This document shows, one piece after another, positions 25,533-35,095 of a stretch of 64,000 nucleotides of DNA (the first letter of the stretch is position 1; every line of letters starts with the position of its first letter). The stretch lies in the NCBI RefSeq assembly GCF_035440685.1, contig NZ_DAORMW010000027.1; one strand, written 5' to 3'. Origin of the DNA: Accumulibacter appositus (lineage in GTDB: Bacteria; Pseudomonadota; Gammaproteobacteria; Burkholderiales; Rhodocyclaceae). The notes under the pieces are model-generated. The model had not been told where the DNA came from and made no database searches. It saw nothing but the letters and a program-made list of their open reading frames with translations. The position numbers and the translations under genes were made by a program.

Positions 25533-27278
25533 TCACGCCGGTGCCGCACCTCCGTTACGGGCGCTTGGCGGCGCCTCGGCTGCGCCAGACTTGTCCTCGT
25601 ACTCTGCCACCACGGCATGGATCGAGCCATAGATGGCGTGCTCGCCGAGGGTCTCGGTGATTCCGTGACGGTCGAATTGCCCGCGCACATCCGGGGAGAG
25701 GTTGGCAAATACCAGCCGGATGCCCTGCTCCCTGAGCAGGATGGCGGTATCGCGCAACATCGCTGCTGCGGAGAAATCGACATCACCGATCGCTGCCGCT
25801 TCGACGCACAGGCAGGTCAAAGGCGGCTGCCCCCTGCTCTTCGTCAGTTCGAAGACCTCTTCGGCGAACTGTCCAGCGTTGGCATAGTAGAGACTGTGGC
25901 TGAACTGATAGACCATCAGGCCCGGCGCGATCTGCTGCGGCGCGCTCAGCGCCACCGTCTGCCAGCCCTTCTTCCGCTTGTCCGCGGCGATCACGGCGTT
26001 GGTGCCGCGGTAGCTTCGCCGCACGTGATCGAGCAGCGACAGGATCATCGCCAGGACGATGCCCTGCTCGACGCCAACGACGACGACCGTTGCCGCCGTC
26101 ACCAGGGCGACCCAGAACTCGGTGCGCGCTTCGACGAAGATTCGCGTCATGCCCTTGATGTCGATCATTTTCACCGCCACCAGGAAAACGATCGCCGCAA
26201 GGACGGCGTCGGGCAAATGCGCCAGCGGGCCGGTGAGGAAGAGCAGGACCAGCAACACGATGGCGCTGGTGGTGATCTGTGAAATCTGGCTGCGGCCACC
26301 GCCGCCGGCGACCATCGCCGTGTTGGTCGGGCTGCCATTGACGATGAAGGTCCCGGACAGCCCGGCACCCAGGTTGGCCATGCCCAGACCGACCATGTCG
26401 ACGTTCTCGTCGAAGCGATCGTTGTACTTGGCGGCGTAGGCACGCGAGGTCGCGGCGCTTTGCGAGAGGATGACCACGAAGCAGGCCAGCGCGATCGGCG
26501 CCAGCTTCCAGAGCAGCGGCCAGCTCCAGTCGACCTGTGGCAGACCGAGCGTCGGCAGACCGCTGGGTACCGCACCCAGCGTTGCCAGATGGGCGTCGAG
26601 ACCCAGCGCCCAACTGACGGCGATGGCGCCAATGACGGCGACCAGGCCACCGGGAATCTTCTCCGACACCTTCTTGCTGCCGAGGATCACCGCCAGCACG
26701 GCCAGCGCCATCGCCAGCGCGTAGGGATTGGTCTGGCCAATCGATTGCGCGTCGTGCACGATCTGCGCGAGCGGATGGTTGCTGATCCGCGGCAGGCCCA
26801 GCAAGCCGGAGACCTCGAGCAGCGAGACCTGCACGCCGACGCCGGTGAGAAAGCCGGTGAGCACCGTGCGCGAGAGAAAGTCGGCGAGGAAGCCCAGCCG
26901 CAGGACGCGTGCGGCGAACATGAATACCGCCGCCATCAGTGCCAGCAGGCTGCACAGCGCCAGCCATTCGCTGGATCCCCGCACGGCCATGCCGGCGAGC
27001 CCGGCGGCGACCACGGCCGCCGTTGCCGAATCGGCATTGACCGACAGATGGCGCGACGAGCCGAAGATGGCGAACAGGCACATCGGGATGAGGATGGTGT
27101 ACAGGCCGGTGATCACCGGCGTGCCGATGATCTTGGTGTAGCCCATCGTCCCGGGAATCGACAGCGCGGCGAGGGTGAAGCCGGCGATGATGTCGCGCCC
27201 CACCCCCGCCCGGTCGATCGGCAGGATGCCCTGGAAGAGCGGTAGCCGGAAGCGCTTGCCCTCGCTCGCTGTAGTCAT
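25533..27278 (-). CDS. SulP family inorganic anion transporter with STAS domain
   Basis: 581-residue transporter of the SLC26/SulP family. The N-terminal two thirds is a membrane domain with characteristic segments GFTLAALSIPGTMGYTKIIG and GLYTILIPMCLFAIFGSSRH. A cytoplasmic STAS domain begins near residue 440 (YQFSHSLYYANAGQFAEEVF, VDFSAAAMLRDTAILLREQG). Substrates in the family include sulfate, bicarbonate and carboxylates. The start at 27278 is preferred over 27284 because GGAGG is 7 bases upstream. A bicarbonate role would suit an autotroph with a RuBisCO operon, but this is only a possibility. Confidence 0.87.
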   Translation of the reverse strand: MTTASEGKRFRLPLFQGILPIDRAGVGRDIIAGFTLAALSIPGTMGYTKIIGTPVITGLYTILIPMCLFAIFGSSRHLSVNADSATAAVVAAGLAGMAVRGSSEWLALCSLLALMAAVFMFAARVLRLGFLADFLSRTVLTGFLTGVGVQVSLLEVSGLLGLPRISNHPLAQIVHDAQSIGQTNPYALAMALAVLAVILGSKKVSEKIPGGLVAVIGAIAVSWALGLDAHLATLGAVPSGLPTLGLPQVDWSWPLLWKLAPIALACFVVILSQSAATSRAYAAKYNDRFDENVDMVGLGMANLGAGLSGTFIVNGSPTNTAMVAGGGGRSQISQITTSAIVLLVLLFLTGPLAHLPDAVLAAIVFLVAVKMIDIKGMTRIFVEARTEFWVALVTAATVVVVGVEQGIVLAMILSLLDHVRRSYRGTNAVIAADKRKKGWQTVALSAPQQIAPGLMVYQFSHSLYYANAGQFAEEVFELTKSRGQPPLTCLCVEAAAIGDVDFSAAAMLRDTAILLREQGIRLVFANLSPDVRGQFDRHGITETLGEHAIYGSIHAVVAEYEDKSGAAEAPPSARNGGAAPA

Positions 27279-27311
27279 TGCCATCCTCCGTAACTCGCTG
27301 CAAGCCGCACG

Positions 27312-28175
27312 CTAGTCCTTGCCGTTCTTCTTTTGCTGCGCCGCCGCTGCCGCAGCTGCCACATGATACTTGCGGCGCACCTCGTCGAGGTCGACCCGTG
27401 TCGGCGGCAACTTGAGCTTCATGTCCGCCATCGTCTCGGCGATGATCTGCGAAGCGGCGAGGTTGCGGAACCACTTGTGATTTGCCGGGATGACGTACCA
27501 CGGCGCGTGCGCCGTACTGGTTTTCTCGAGAGCGTCTTCATAGGCTTCGGTGTACTTCGGCCACAGCTCGCGCTCCGAGTAGTCCGACTCGCTGATCTTC
27601 CAGTTGCGGGCGGGGTCGTCGAGCCGCTGCTTGAAGCGCTCGAGTTGTTCCTCGGGGCTGATGTGCAGGAAGAACTTGAGAATCCGCGTGCCGTTCTGCG
27701 TCAACAGCTTCTCGAAGTCGTTGATCAAGTCGTAGCGTTTCGACCACACCGATTTCGGGACCAGGTCGTGCACGCGCACGACCAGCACGTCCTCATAGTA
27801 GGAACGGTTGAAGACGACCACCTCGCCCTTGCCCGGCGTTCGCTGGTGCGCGCGCCACAGGAAATCGTGCGCGGCTTCGGCGGCGCTTGGCTGCTTGAAG
27901 CCGAACACCGACGTCCCCTGTGGATTCATGCCGCTGAACAGGTGGCGCACGACGCCGTCCTTGCCGGCTGCGTCGAGCGCCTGCAGTACAACCAGCAGCG
28001 ACTGGTCGGCGTTGGCGTAGAGCAGCGCCTGCATCTCGGCCATGCGCGTGACGTACTTGCTGATCTCCGGTTGCGCCGCCTCATTCGAGAGCTGCCCACC
28101 GCTCTGCGCAGGGTCGATGGCAGCCAGCTTGAGCTTCTTGCCCGGGCTGACGACGAATTGCTTGCGGAAGTCCAT
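27312..28175 (-). CDS. ppk2: Polyphosphate kinase 2 family protein, class III-like
   Basis: 287-residue polyphosphate:nucleotide phosphotransferase. The Walker A-like motif DAAGKDG is at residues 68-74, and the following FNRSYYEDVLVVRVHDLVP segment (from residue 122) holds the lid-module Arg124 and the conserved Tyr-Glu-Asp. The overall sequence is close in layout to the Meiothermus ruber class III enzyme, which phosphorylates AMP and ADP from polyphosphate. The enzyme would use stored polyphosphate to recharge nucleotides, a hallmark task in polyphosphate-accumulating bacteria. It lies 24 bp from the H+-ATPase gene on the same strand and is probably cotranscribed with it. Confidence 0.9.
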   Translation of the reverse strand: MDFRKQFVVSPGKKLKLAAIDPAQSGGQLSNEAAQPEISKYVTRMAEMQALLYANADQSLLVVLQALDAAGKDGVVRHLFSGMNPQGTSVFGFKQPSAAEAAHDFLWRAHQRTPGKGEVVVFNRSYYEDVLVVRVHDLVPKSVWSKRYDLINDFEKLLTQNGTRILKFFLHISPEEQLERFKQRLDDPARNWKISESDYSERELWPKYTEAYEDALEKTSTAHAPWYVIPANHKWFRNLAASQIIAETMADMKLKLPPTRVDLDEVRRKYHVAAAAAAAQQKKNGKD

Positions 28176-28199
28176 GAAGGGTTTCTCCTTTGCTCAAGA

Positions 28200-30797
28200 T
28201 CAGCGGTTGTCGGCCGTGGCCAGGTGTGCGTGCAGCGACTGATTGACCACGGCGACACTCTTCAGGTGGCGCGCGGTGCGGTAGCTGGCGAAGCGGTCGT
28301 AGATGATGCGCACGCTGCCAAGGATGAACATCCAGACCGCCACGTAGAGCCACGACCAGGCGATCAGCGTCCAGGGAATTGCCGGTACCAGCACACCAAA
28401 GCCGCACATCAGCGCCGCCGTGAGCTGCGTGCCGGCGACGGCCCCGAGCAGCGGTGCGGCCGGGTAGGGCCGCTGGAAGAACCAGTGCTCGGTGCGCGTA
28501 ATGAACAGCAGCAGCTGGCCACCGCCGACCAGTTGCAGGAACATCATCGTCTGCAGTTGTGCGTGCGTCGCCAGCCCGAAGGTCGCCTGCAAGTGCGGGT
28601 CCGACAACACCTTGACGCCAAACAGCAGCAGGCCGAAGGACTCGGCCACCAGGAAAACACCGAGAATCGAGGCCAGGCCGAAGATGCGCGGCAGCTCCCA
28701 GCGCACCGGTCGCGGATTGACCGGCGTGTTGTCATAGGCGATGGTCATCATCGGCAGGTCATTGAGCAGAGACATGAGGACGATCATGATCGCAGTCAAG
28801 GGTGAGAAGCCGAGAAAAAGCGAGGACAGCACGACGACGAACATGATGTCCAGGGTCAAGGCGATGCGATAGGTCAGGTAGCTGTTGATGCGCCCGAAGA
28901 TGCGCCGCGCCTCGTCAATGGCGCCATTGATCACCGACAGGCCGGGAGCGGTGAGAATCAGTGCCGCGGCGCCACGCGCGGCATCGGTGGCGCCGGAAAC
29001 GGCTGTACCGCAGTCTGCCTGCTTCAATGCCGGCGCGTCATTGACGCCGTCGCCGGTCATCGCCACCAGATGGCCGCGCGACTGCAAGGCCTTGACGATG
29101 GCGTACTTGTGCTCGGGGAAGACGCGCGCGAAACCGTCGGCGCGCTCGATCGCGTCGATGATCGCCGGCGGAACGTTGTCGGGGTCCATGTCCTTGGGGA
29201 AGGCATCCGCGGCCGGGATGATGTGCGTACCCATGCCCAGCTGGCGCGCGGTCTCGATGGCGATGGCGGTATCGTCGCCGGTGATCATCATCACCCGCAC
29301 CCCCTTCTCCGCCGCCTTGTCGATGGTTTCCTTGGAGTCGTCGCGCGGCGGGTCGAACATCGGCAGGATGCCGAGGAAGGACCAGCTCGCGCCGCCATCG
29401 GCGGAGCGCGCCACGCCGAGGGCACGCGCCCCCTGCGCTGCCAACTTGTCCACGGCTTGCTTGACCTTCTCGGCAATTTCCGCGGGCGCCTTGGCAAGAT
29501 CGACGATCGCTTGCGGGGCACCCTTGGCGACCATGAAAGACTTGCCGCTGGCGTCGCTGACCGTCGCCTGGGTGCGCTTGGTGACCGGATCGAAGGGAAC
29601 ATACTTGCCCAAGGTCCAGGCCTTGAGAACGCTCTGGTCCTTGAGCGCGGTGATCACCGCGGTGTCGATGGCGTCCTTGTCCTCGAGCTTCGAAGCCAGT
29701 GCCGCCGCCAGGATGCAGTCCTGCGGGTCGGTGGCGGCGAAGAGCATCGGCTCGCTGAGGCTCAACTGGTTCTTGGTCAGGGTGCCGGTCTTGTCCGAGC
29801 AGAGAATATCGACGCCAGCCATTTCCTCGATCGCCGAGAGCTTGGAAACGATCGCCTGTTCCTTTGACAAAGCCAACGCACCGAGAGCCATGGTGATCGA
29901 GAATACCGCCGGCATTGCGACCGGGATCGAGGCGACCATCAGCACCAGCACGAACTGCAGGATGCCGAGCGCGTCATCGAGACCCCAGTCCTTGGCAATC
30001 ACGATATCGTGATAGACCTTGACGGCGACCATGACCAGCGTCAGGCAAACGGCAACCACGATCAGGAAGTTGCTGATCTGGAACATCGCTTTCTGCGCGT
30101 GGCTGACCGCACCGGCGCCGGCGACGAGCTTGGCGGTGCGGCCGAAAAACGTGTTCGCGCCGGTGGCGATGACCACCGCTTCCATCTCGCCCTGCTTGAC
30201 GACGCTGCCCGAGTAAGCCTGGTCACCGACCTGCTTCCTGGCCGGCAGCGACTCGCCGGTGAGCGCCGCCTGGTCGATCGAGGCGAAGTCGCCACTGGTC
30301 AGGCGCAGATCCGCCGGCACGATCACGCCAAGGCGGATCTTGACCATGTCGCCGGGCACCAGGGTCGACGCCTGCACCGTGCTCCACTTGCCATCGCGCA
30401 ACACCGTCGCCTCGGGTGCCAGACCCGCCTTCAGGGCGGCCAGCGCGTTCGAGGCCTTGCGGTCCTGCCAGTATTCGAGTGCCGCGTTGAACAGCAGCAG
30501 GGAGCCGATGATGACGAAATCATCCCAGTGCCCGAGCAGTGCGGAGACCAGTGCCGCCGCTTCGATGACATAGGCCATCGAGCCGGTGAAGTAGCCGAGA
30601 ACCTGCTCGCCGAGGCTCTTTTCCTTTTCGACGATGGCATTGGGCCCGTACTTGGCCGCACGCTGCCGCGCTTCTGCAGCGCTCAGGCCCTGCTCGGGCT
30701 TGACAGACAGGGTCGACAAGACCTGCTCGACCGGGATCTTCTCGAGATCGGGTCCGCTGGCAGCTGGAGTCCCCGCTTGAGTGCTTGTATTGGCCAT
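28200..30797 (-). CDS. Plasma-membrane H+-transporting P-type ATPase (P3A)
   Basis: 865-residue P-type ATPase. The phosphorylation motif CSDKTGTLTKNQL is near residue 335, the actuator TGES motif near 185 (AALTGESLPARK), and the hinge motif MTGDGVNDAPALKQAD near 580. The protein lacks the large N-terminal metal domains of copper pumps and the sequence matches the plasma-membrane proton-efflux ATPase family. It would extrude protons at the expense of ATP. PPK2 directly downstream on the same strand could regenerate nucleotides from polyphosphate to feed it. The start is preceded by GGAGGAGC. Confidence 0.9.
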   Translation of the reverse strand: MANTSTQAGTPAASGPDLEKIPVEQVLSTLSVKPEQGLSAAEARQRAAKYGPNAIVEKEKSLGEQVLGYFTGSMAYVIEAAALVSALLGHWDDFVIIGSLLLFNAALEYWQDRKASNALAALKAGLAPEATVLRDGKWSTVQASTLVPGDMVKIRLGVIVPADLRLTSGDFASIDQAALTGESLPARKQVGDQAYSGSVVKQGEMEAVVIATGANTFFGRTAKLVAGAGAVSHAQKAMFQISNFLIVVAVCLTLVMVAVKVYHDIVIAKDWGLDDALGILQFVLVLMVASIPVAMPAVFSITMALGALALSKEQAIVSKLSAIEEMAGVDILCSDKTGTLTKNQLSLSEPMLFAATDPQDCILAAALASKLEDKDAIDTAVITALKDQSVLKAWTLGKYVPFDPVTKRTQATVSDASGKSFMVAKGAPQAIVDLAKAPAEIAEKVKQAVDKLAAQGARALGVARSADGGASWSFLGILPMFDPPRDDSKETIDKAAEKGVRVMMITGDDTAIAIETARQLGMGTHIIPAADAFPKDMDPDNVPPAIIDAIERADGFARVFPEHKYAIVKALQSRGHLVAMTGDGVNDAPALKQADCGTAVSGATDAARGAAALILTAPGLSVINGAIDEARRIFGRINSYLTYRIALTLDIMFVVVLSSLFLGFSPLTAIMIVLMSLLNDLPMMTIAYDNTPVNPRPVRWELPRIFGLASILGVFLVAESFGLLLFGVKVLSDPHLQATFGLATHAQLQTMMFLQLVGGGQLLLFITRTEHWFFQRPYPAAPLLGAVAGTQLTAALMCGFGVLVPAIPWTLIAWSWLYVAVWMFILGSVRIIYDRFASYRTARHLKSVAVVNQSLHAHLATADNR

Positions 30798-30927
30798 ATG
30801 CTCCTCCCAGTTCGACGGTAATTAATGGGATTGAAACATCGCGACAGCGGCGCTGTGTTCAGCAGCGGCATTGACCAGTCCCGCAATCCCCTGCAGCCCC
30901 TGCGTGAAACGATCATAGCAAGTTGAT

Positions 30928-31794
30928 TTATTTGGCGGCTACCGCAGGCGCTTCGACAAGCTCGATCTTGGCCTTGGCCTTGAGATCATCGAGTTGCTTC
31001 TTGAGGTTCTGCTGCTGCAGATGCTGGGCCAGATCGGCTTTGACTTCCTCAAAGGGAGGCGCTTCGATGGGCCTGGAATCTTCCAGAAGAATGACGTGAT
31101 AGCCGTACTGGGTCTTGACCGGTTCTTGCGTGAAGCTGCCCTTTTCCAGCGTGCTGATGGCACTGCTGAACTCCGGCACCATACTGCTCACGTCGAACCA
31201 GCCGAGATCGCCGCCCCGTACCTTGGAGCCGGCATCAGCGGATTTTTCCATGGCCAGCTTGGCGAATGATGCCGCATCCTTCTTCAGCTCGGCAATGATC
31301 GCCTTCGCCTCGGCTTCGCTCGCCACGAGGATGTGGCGCGCCTTGTATTCGCTGCCAGTGACGGTGGCCTTGATACGCTCGTATTCGGCTTTCAACAGCT
31401 CGTCACTGAGCGGACTGTTCTTGATGAAATCCTGCACATAGGCGTCGGCCAGAACCGATTGCCGGAGGACATCGAGCTGCTCGCTGACTTGCGGCAGTTT
31501 GTCCAAGCCCTTCTTCACCGCCTCCTCGGCGATCAGGGTTTGCATGGCCAGTTTTTCAATAATGCTTTTCCTGACTTCGGGTGTGTCCGGGTTCTCCGCT
31601 TGGCCAGCGGCGGCGCCGTGTTCGATAATCATGTCGACACGGCTCTTGTTGATCGCGGTGCCGTTCACGGTGGCCACGACCACTCCCTTCACGGCCGCTG
31701 CCGCAGGTTTTTCGTTCTGCTCGGAGTTGCAGGCGCCCAGGAGCAGCAGTGAAACCGCGCCGGCCAGCAGAACTCGGGATTTGATCGATTGCAT
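30928..31794 (-). CDS. PpiC-type (parvulin) peptidyl-prolyl isomerase lipoprotein
   Basis: 288-residue lipoprotein foldase. The signal peptide ends in the lipobox LGAC, with Cys22 as lipidation site. A SurA/PrsA-like N-terminal helical region (TVNGTAINKSRVDMIIEHGA) is followed by a rotamase domain at about 150-250 with KARHILVASEAEA, GGDLGWFDVSSMVPEF and TQYGYHVILLEDSRP. The protein probably helps outer-membrane or exported proteins fold in the periplasm. The start at 31794 is chosen for the signal peptide; an AAGGAA lies upstream. The sulfatase gene next to it on the same strand may be a client, which is speculative. Confidence 0.85.
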   Translation of the reverse strand: MQSIKSRVLLAGAVSLLLLGACNSEQNEKPAAAAVKGVVVATVNGTAINKSRVDMIIEHGAAAGQAENPDTPEVRKSIIEKLAMQTLIAEEAVKKGLDKLPQVSEQLDVLRQSVLADAYVQDFIKNSPLSDELLKAEYERIKATVTGSEYKARHILVASEAEAKAIIAELKKDAASFAKLAMEKSADAGSKVRGGDLGWFDVSSMVPEFSSAISTLEKGSFTQEPVKTQYGYHVILLEDSRPIEAPPFEEVKADLAQHLQQQNLKKQLDDLKAKAKIELVEAPAVAAK

Positions 31795-32080
31795 TGATGA
31801 TTCCTTGGGAAACGTTTGCCGCTCCGCGGAGGCAAGGCGGAGCTGGGAACGGAGCACAGATTGCCCCGTGCGCTTGACTCACTCGAAACTGAAGATCTTT
31901 TTCCAGTCGTTTTTCGTGCTGGTGACCGTCCAGCGCTGCTTCTTGGTCTGTGATACGGAATTCCCGGCGGTCGGAGCCTTTCAGAACTGCGGCTCGAGCG
32001 CATTGATCACCCAAAAAAGCGGGCGACCCTTTCAGGCCGCCCGCTGCATGACTGCTCAATCAGATCCCTTGACGGATCGG

Positions 32081-34006
32081 CTAGCGACCCGCGTGACTGA
32101 CGTGCGACGCGTCCTGCATCGCCTTGATGACGTTATCCAGGTTGTAGCTCGCCGGAGTCTGCAGCGACGGGAAGCTCCTGTAGGTCTCGAGTTCCTTCAG
32201 CCAAAGCAGTTGCCCAATCGGCAGCAGGTTCCAGTCATAGATGAACGCAGTGCTCGGCGCAGCCAGGGCGCCGCCGTAGCCCATGAGGGTACCATCGACC
32301 GTCGCGACCGACCTCTCGAAGGGATCACGCTTGAGGTTGTTGACCTGGGTCCAGTGATAGGTCACCGGGTTGCTGAAGGCATCCTGCGCATTGGAAGAAA
32401 CCATCGTGTAGTAGAACTTCCAGTTCTTGTAGCGCACCGCCGAAGGTTGTGCCCCGGTGTAGTAGAAGAAGGTGTCGCGTGCCGAATCTGCCTCGCCTTC
32501 CAGGTAGGCCCGCTGGTCCACACCGTCGAGCGTGGTCTTGACGATGCCGGGGTAGGTGCCGGCCTCAATCTGCTTCTTCAGCCCGTCACCCGAAGGCCCG
32601 CCGGCAATATTGACCAAGGTGGGAAGCCAGTCCAGTGACGAGAATATCTGGTCCGGGTTGGTGCCAGCCTTGATGTGCCCTGGCCAACGCACGAGCATCG
32701 GCGCCCGCATACCGCCTTCCCAGGTGGTGAGTTTGCCGCCCCTGAAAGGCGTGATGCCTCCATCAGGATAGGTGATCCCCTCAGCGCCGTTGTCGGTCGT
32801 AAAGACGATGATGGTCTTGTCGAGTTGGCCCATATCCTCGAGCTTCTTCAGCACGTAGCCGATGTTGTCGTCCATCTGCTTCATGCCGGCTTCGTTGATG
32901 CCCCAGTCCTTGCCGCCCTTCTCGCCCAGCATGTCCAGATACTTGTCCGAGAGCATGGTGGTGACGTGCATGCGTGCCGGGTTATACCAGACGAAGAACG
33001 GCTTGCCGGTTTTCTTGGGATCGTTGCGGTCGAGGAAGGCGATGACCTGGGCGGAGATTTCCTCGTCCACGGTCTTCGAGCGTTCCAGCGTCAGCGGCCC
33101 TTGGTCCTTGCAGCTCTGGTTCATTTCGGTGCCATCGGCGGACGTGCAATGCATAACCGGCCGTGGCGGGGTCATGCACAGCCCGTCTCGCGGATCGATG
33201 GCGCCGGGCGCCTCGGCAAGACCCTTGACCGGCGTATTCTTGCACGGCGGTACGATGCTCTGAGCGGTCGGCGACTTGTTGATGTCCGGGAAGCTGACTC
33301 CCTGCATGGCATCGAGGTGATACAGGTAGCCCCAGAACTCCTGGAAGCCGTGAGCGGTCGGCAGCGAAGCCGATTTGTCGCCAAGGTGGTTCTTGCCGAA
33401 CTCGCCGGTGTTGTAGCCGAGATCCAGCAGGAATTTTGCCAGCGAGGGCGTGCCCGGCAACAGCGAACTCGTGGCACCCGGAAGCTGCGGCATGACCATG
33501 CCCGCGCGCAAGGGATGCATGCCGGTGAAGAAGGCGGTGCGACCGGCCGTGCAGCTCTGCTCGGCATAATAGGTCATGAATCTCGCACCTTCCTTGCCGA
33601 TGCGATCGATATTCGGCGTTTCGCCTACCATCAGGCCCTGATGGTAGGCTCCCACGTTCATGATGCCGATATCGTCGCCCATGATGAACAGGATGTTGGG
33701 CTTGCTGGTGCTGGCGCTGGCGGGCGCGGCCGGAGTCACGGCCGGGGTCGCACTGGGTGTCGTACTCCGAATCGCACTCGGAGTCGCACTCGGAGTCGCA
33801 CTGGGAGTCGCACTGGGAGTCGCACTGGGAGTCGCACTGGGAGTCGCACTGGGAGTCGCACTCGGAGTCGCACTCGGAGTCGCGCTGAGTTTCTCGCTAG
33901 CAGTCTCGCCGGAAGTCATGGTGACGGCGAAAGTCAAGCCGGTACAAACCGCCAGTACGGCGGAAAGTGCCAGAAATCGGGATCGGAACCTCGATATACG
34001 CTTCAT
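32081..34006 (-). CDS. Arylsulfatase-type hydrolase with (TPSA)n repeat linker
   Basis: 641-residue exported sulfatase. Residues 1-30 form a signal peptide. Residues about 42-95 are a low-complexity Ala-Thr-Pro-Ser tandem. The catalytic domain starts at NILFIMGDDIGIMN (Asp111 and Asp112 as calcium ligands). Cys152 in SCTAGRTAFFTGMHP is the expected formylglycine residue of the C-x3-R motif, although the usual C-x-P-S-R is changed to C-T-A-G-R, as in a known subgroup. GEFGKNHLGD and FTTDNGAEG are further sulfatase motifs. The substrate is unknown, and no formylglycine-generating enzyme is in the window. The linker likely spaces the enzyme from the cell surface. Confidence 0.87.
   Translation of the reverse strand: MKRISRFRSRFLALSAVLAVCTGLTFAVTMTSGETASEKLSATPSATPSATPSATPSATPSATPSATPSATPSATPSAIRSTTPSATPAVTPAAPASASTSKPNILFIMGDDIGIMNVGAYHQGLMVGETPNIDRIGKEGARFMTYYAEQSCTAGRTAFFTGMHPLRAGMVMPQLPGATSSLLPGTPSLAKFLLDLGYNTGEFGKNHLGDKSASLPTAHGFQEFWGYLYHLDAMQGVSFPDINKSPTAQSIVPPCKNTPVKGLAEAPGAIDPRDGLCMTPPRPVMHCTSADGTEMNQSCKDQGPLTLERSKTVDEEISAQVIAFLDRNDPKKTGKPFFVWYNPARMHVTTMLSDKYLDMLGEKGGKDWGINEAGMKQMDDNIGYVLKKLEDMGQLDKTIIVFTTDNGAEGITYPDGGITPFRGGKLTTWEGGMRAPMLVRWPGHIKAGTNPDQIFSSLDWLPTLVNIAGGPSGDGLKKQIEAGTYPGIVKTTLDGVDQRAYLEGEADSARDTFFYYTGAQPSAVRYKNWKFYYTMVSSNAQDAFSNPVTYHWTQVNNLKRDPFERSVATVDGTLMGYGGALAAPSTAFIYDWNLLPIGQLLWLKELETYRSFPSLQTPASYNLDNVIKAMQDASHVSHAGR
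33773..33883. repeat. 12-bp tandem repeat encoding Ala-Thr-Pro-Ser
   Basis: About nine near-identical 12-bp units, GAGTCGCACTGG on the plus strand, lie inside the sulfatase gene. The unit is a multiple of three, so gain or loss of copies keeps the frame. Units differ only at a C/G position, which fits recent slippage. Confidence 0.85.
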
Positions 34007-34288
34007 ATTTTTTCTCCTTTTTCGTCTTGCTTTTCAGAATGATTGTTGCGGGCCGTGGCAGCAAGCACCAGGGCCGGGAAGGGCGATCAGCAGCCGACTT
34101 CAGGCGTGCGCTGCGTTCTCTCCAGCCGAAGTTCCGGCACCGTCTCCAAGATCAAGGAATGGCCCGAAAAACCCACGAGATTCGACACCTATGTAGCCTT
34201 TTAAGGCAAAACGGCGCGCGTGGCAAATCACTGAATCGGCGAAGCATCACCGGCTGGACCGCCGCCCGCCGCAGGCGAGGCGACGTGT

Positions 34289-34313
34289 CGCCCCTGTCGA
34301 CCGGCAGGGGGCG
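34289..34313 (-). terminator. Candidate terminator hairpin after the DUF1269 gene
   Basis: On the minus strand CGCCCCCTG pairs with CAGGGGCG around a short loop just past the DUF1269 stop. There is no strong T run. The rest of the 314-bp gap to the sulfatase start (34007-34320) shows no gene. Confidence 0.45.
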
Positions 34314-34320
34314 AGCACTG

Positions 34321-34818
34321 TCAACTGCCGGCCGGCGCGGCCTTTAGCGCCGCCTGCAGCTTCGCTTCGTCCTGATGTGACAGGGTGGTCTCGAGAAGCT
34401 TGCCGCCGGTGCCCTGCAGGGCGGTCAGCAGCTTTTCGGGACTCGCCTGACGAGCCAGCACGAAGAGTACCGAACTGCCGTTCTTGAAAGTCGCCGCGAG
34501 ATCCTTCAGGAACTGCTCGTCGACGCCGGCGCCCGCCAGCGCGCCTCTGATCGCGCCACCGCGGGCATCGCTGGCCATGCCGAGCACCGGGTTCATCACC
34601 ACCGCCCCGACCAGGGTGTTCCAGAAGCCCTTGCGCACCTCGAGCTCGGCGGCCGGTTTATACATCTGCAGCAGGGTCACTTCGTCCTGGTCATCCTTGA
34701 CGGCGACAAGAGCTTCCTCGAGATCGATGAGATGGTCCTGCTGCAGTTTGCGCAGCTTGGTACGCACCTCTTCGGCCTTGAATTGATCATCGTAGGCAAT
34801 TACCACGAGCTTGCTCAT
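34321..34818 (-). CDS. DUF1269 domain protein
   Basis: 165-residue protein: MSKLVVIAYDDQFKAEEVRT, then LEEALVAVKDDQDEVTLLQ, a hydrophobic centre (FWNTLVGAVVMNPVLGMASD) with a Gly-rich stretch, and a C-terminal FVLARQASPEKLLTALQGTG. This is the DUF1269 pattern, found in many proteobacteria and probably membrane-associated. No function is established. An RBS-like AGGAGA precedes the start. Confidence 0.8.
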   Translation of the reverse strand: MSKLVVIAYDDQFKAEEVRTKLRKLQQDHLIDLEEALVAVKDDQDEVTLLQMYKPAAELEVRKGFWNTLVGAVVMNPVLGMASDARGGAIRGALAGAGVDEQFLKDLAATFKNGSSVLFVLARQASPEKLLTALQGTGGKLLETTLSHQDEAKLQAALKAAPAGS

Positions 34819-35095
34819 GAAACGTTCTCCTAGCTTGGTTTAGTCACAGTGATCGGAGCCGCTGCTCCGCCGTGATCGCGACGCCATGGCAATCGCTTGA
34901 AATGCGCCGGCACGGGCGCGCCCTCTTCGGCACACAGGATATCATCTGCAGCAGCGCATGCCGCAGGACTTGCGATAGCGGCGTCACATTCCCGCTTCGC
35001 CGGCTGTCCCTTGGGAGCCGACACAAGTCGCCCGACGCAGCTGCCACCGTTGCCTTCCTGGCGGCAAACCGGCAAGCGCGCGGCGTGCTCGCGCC

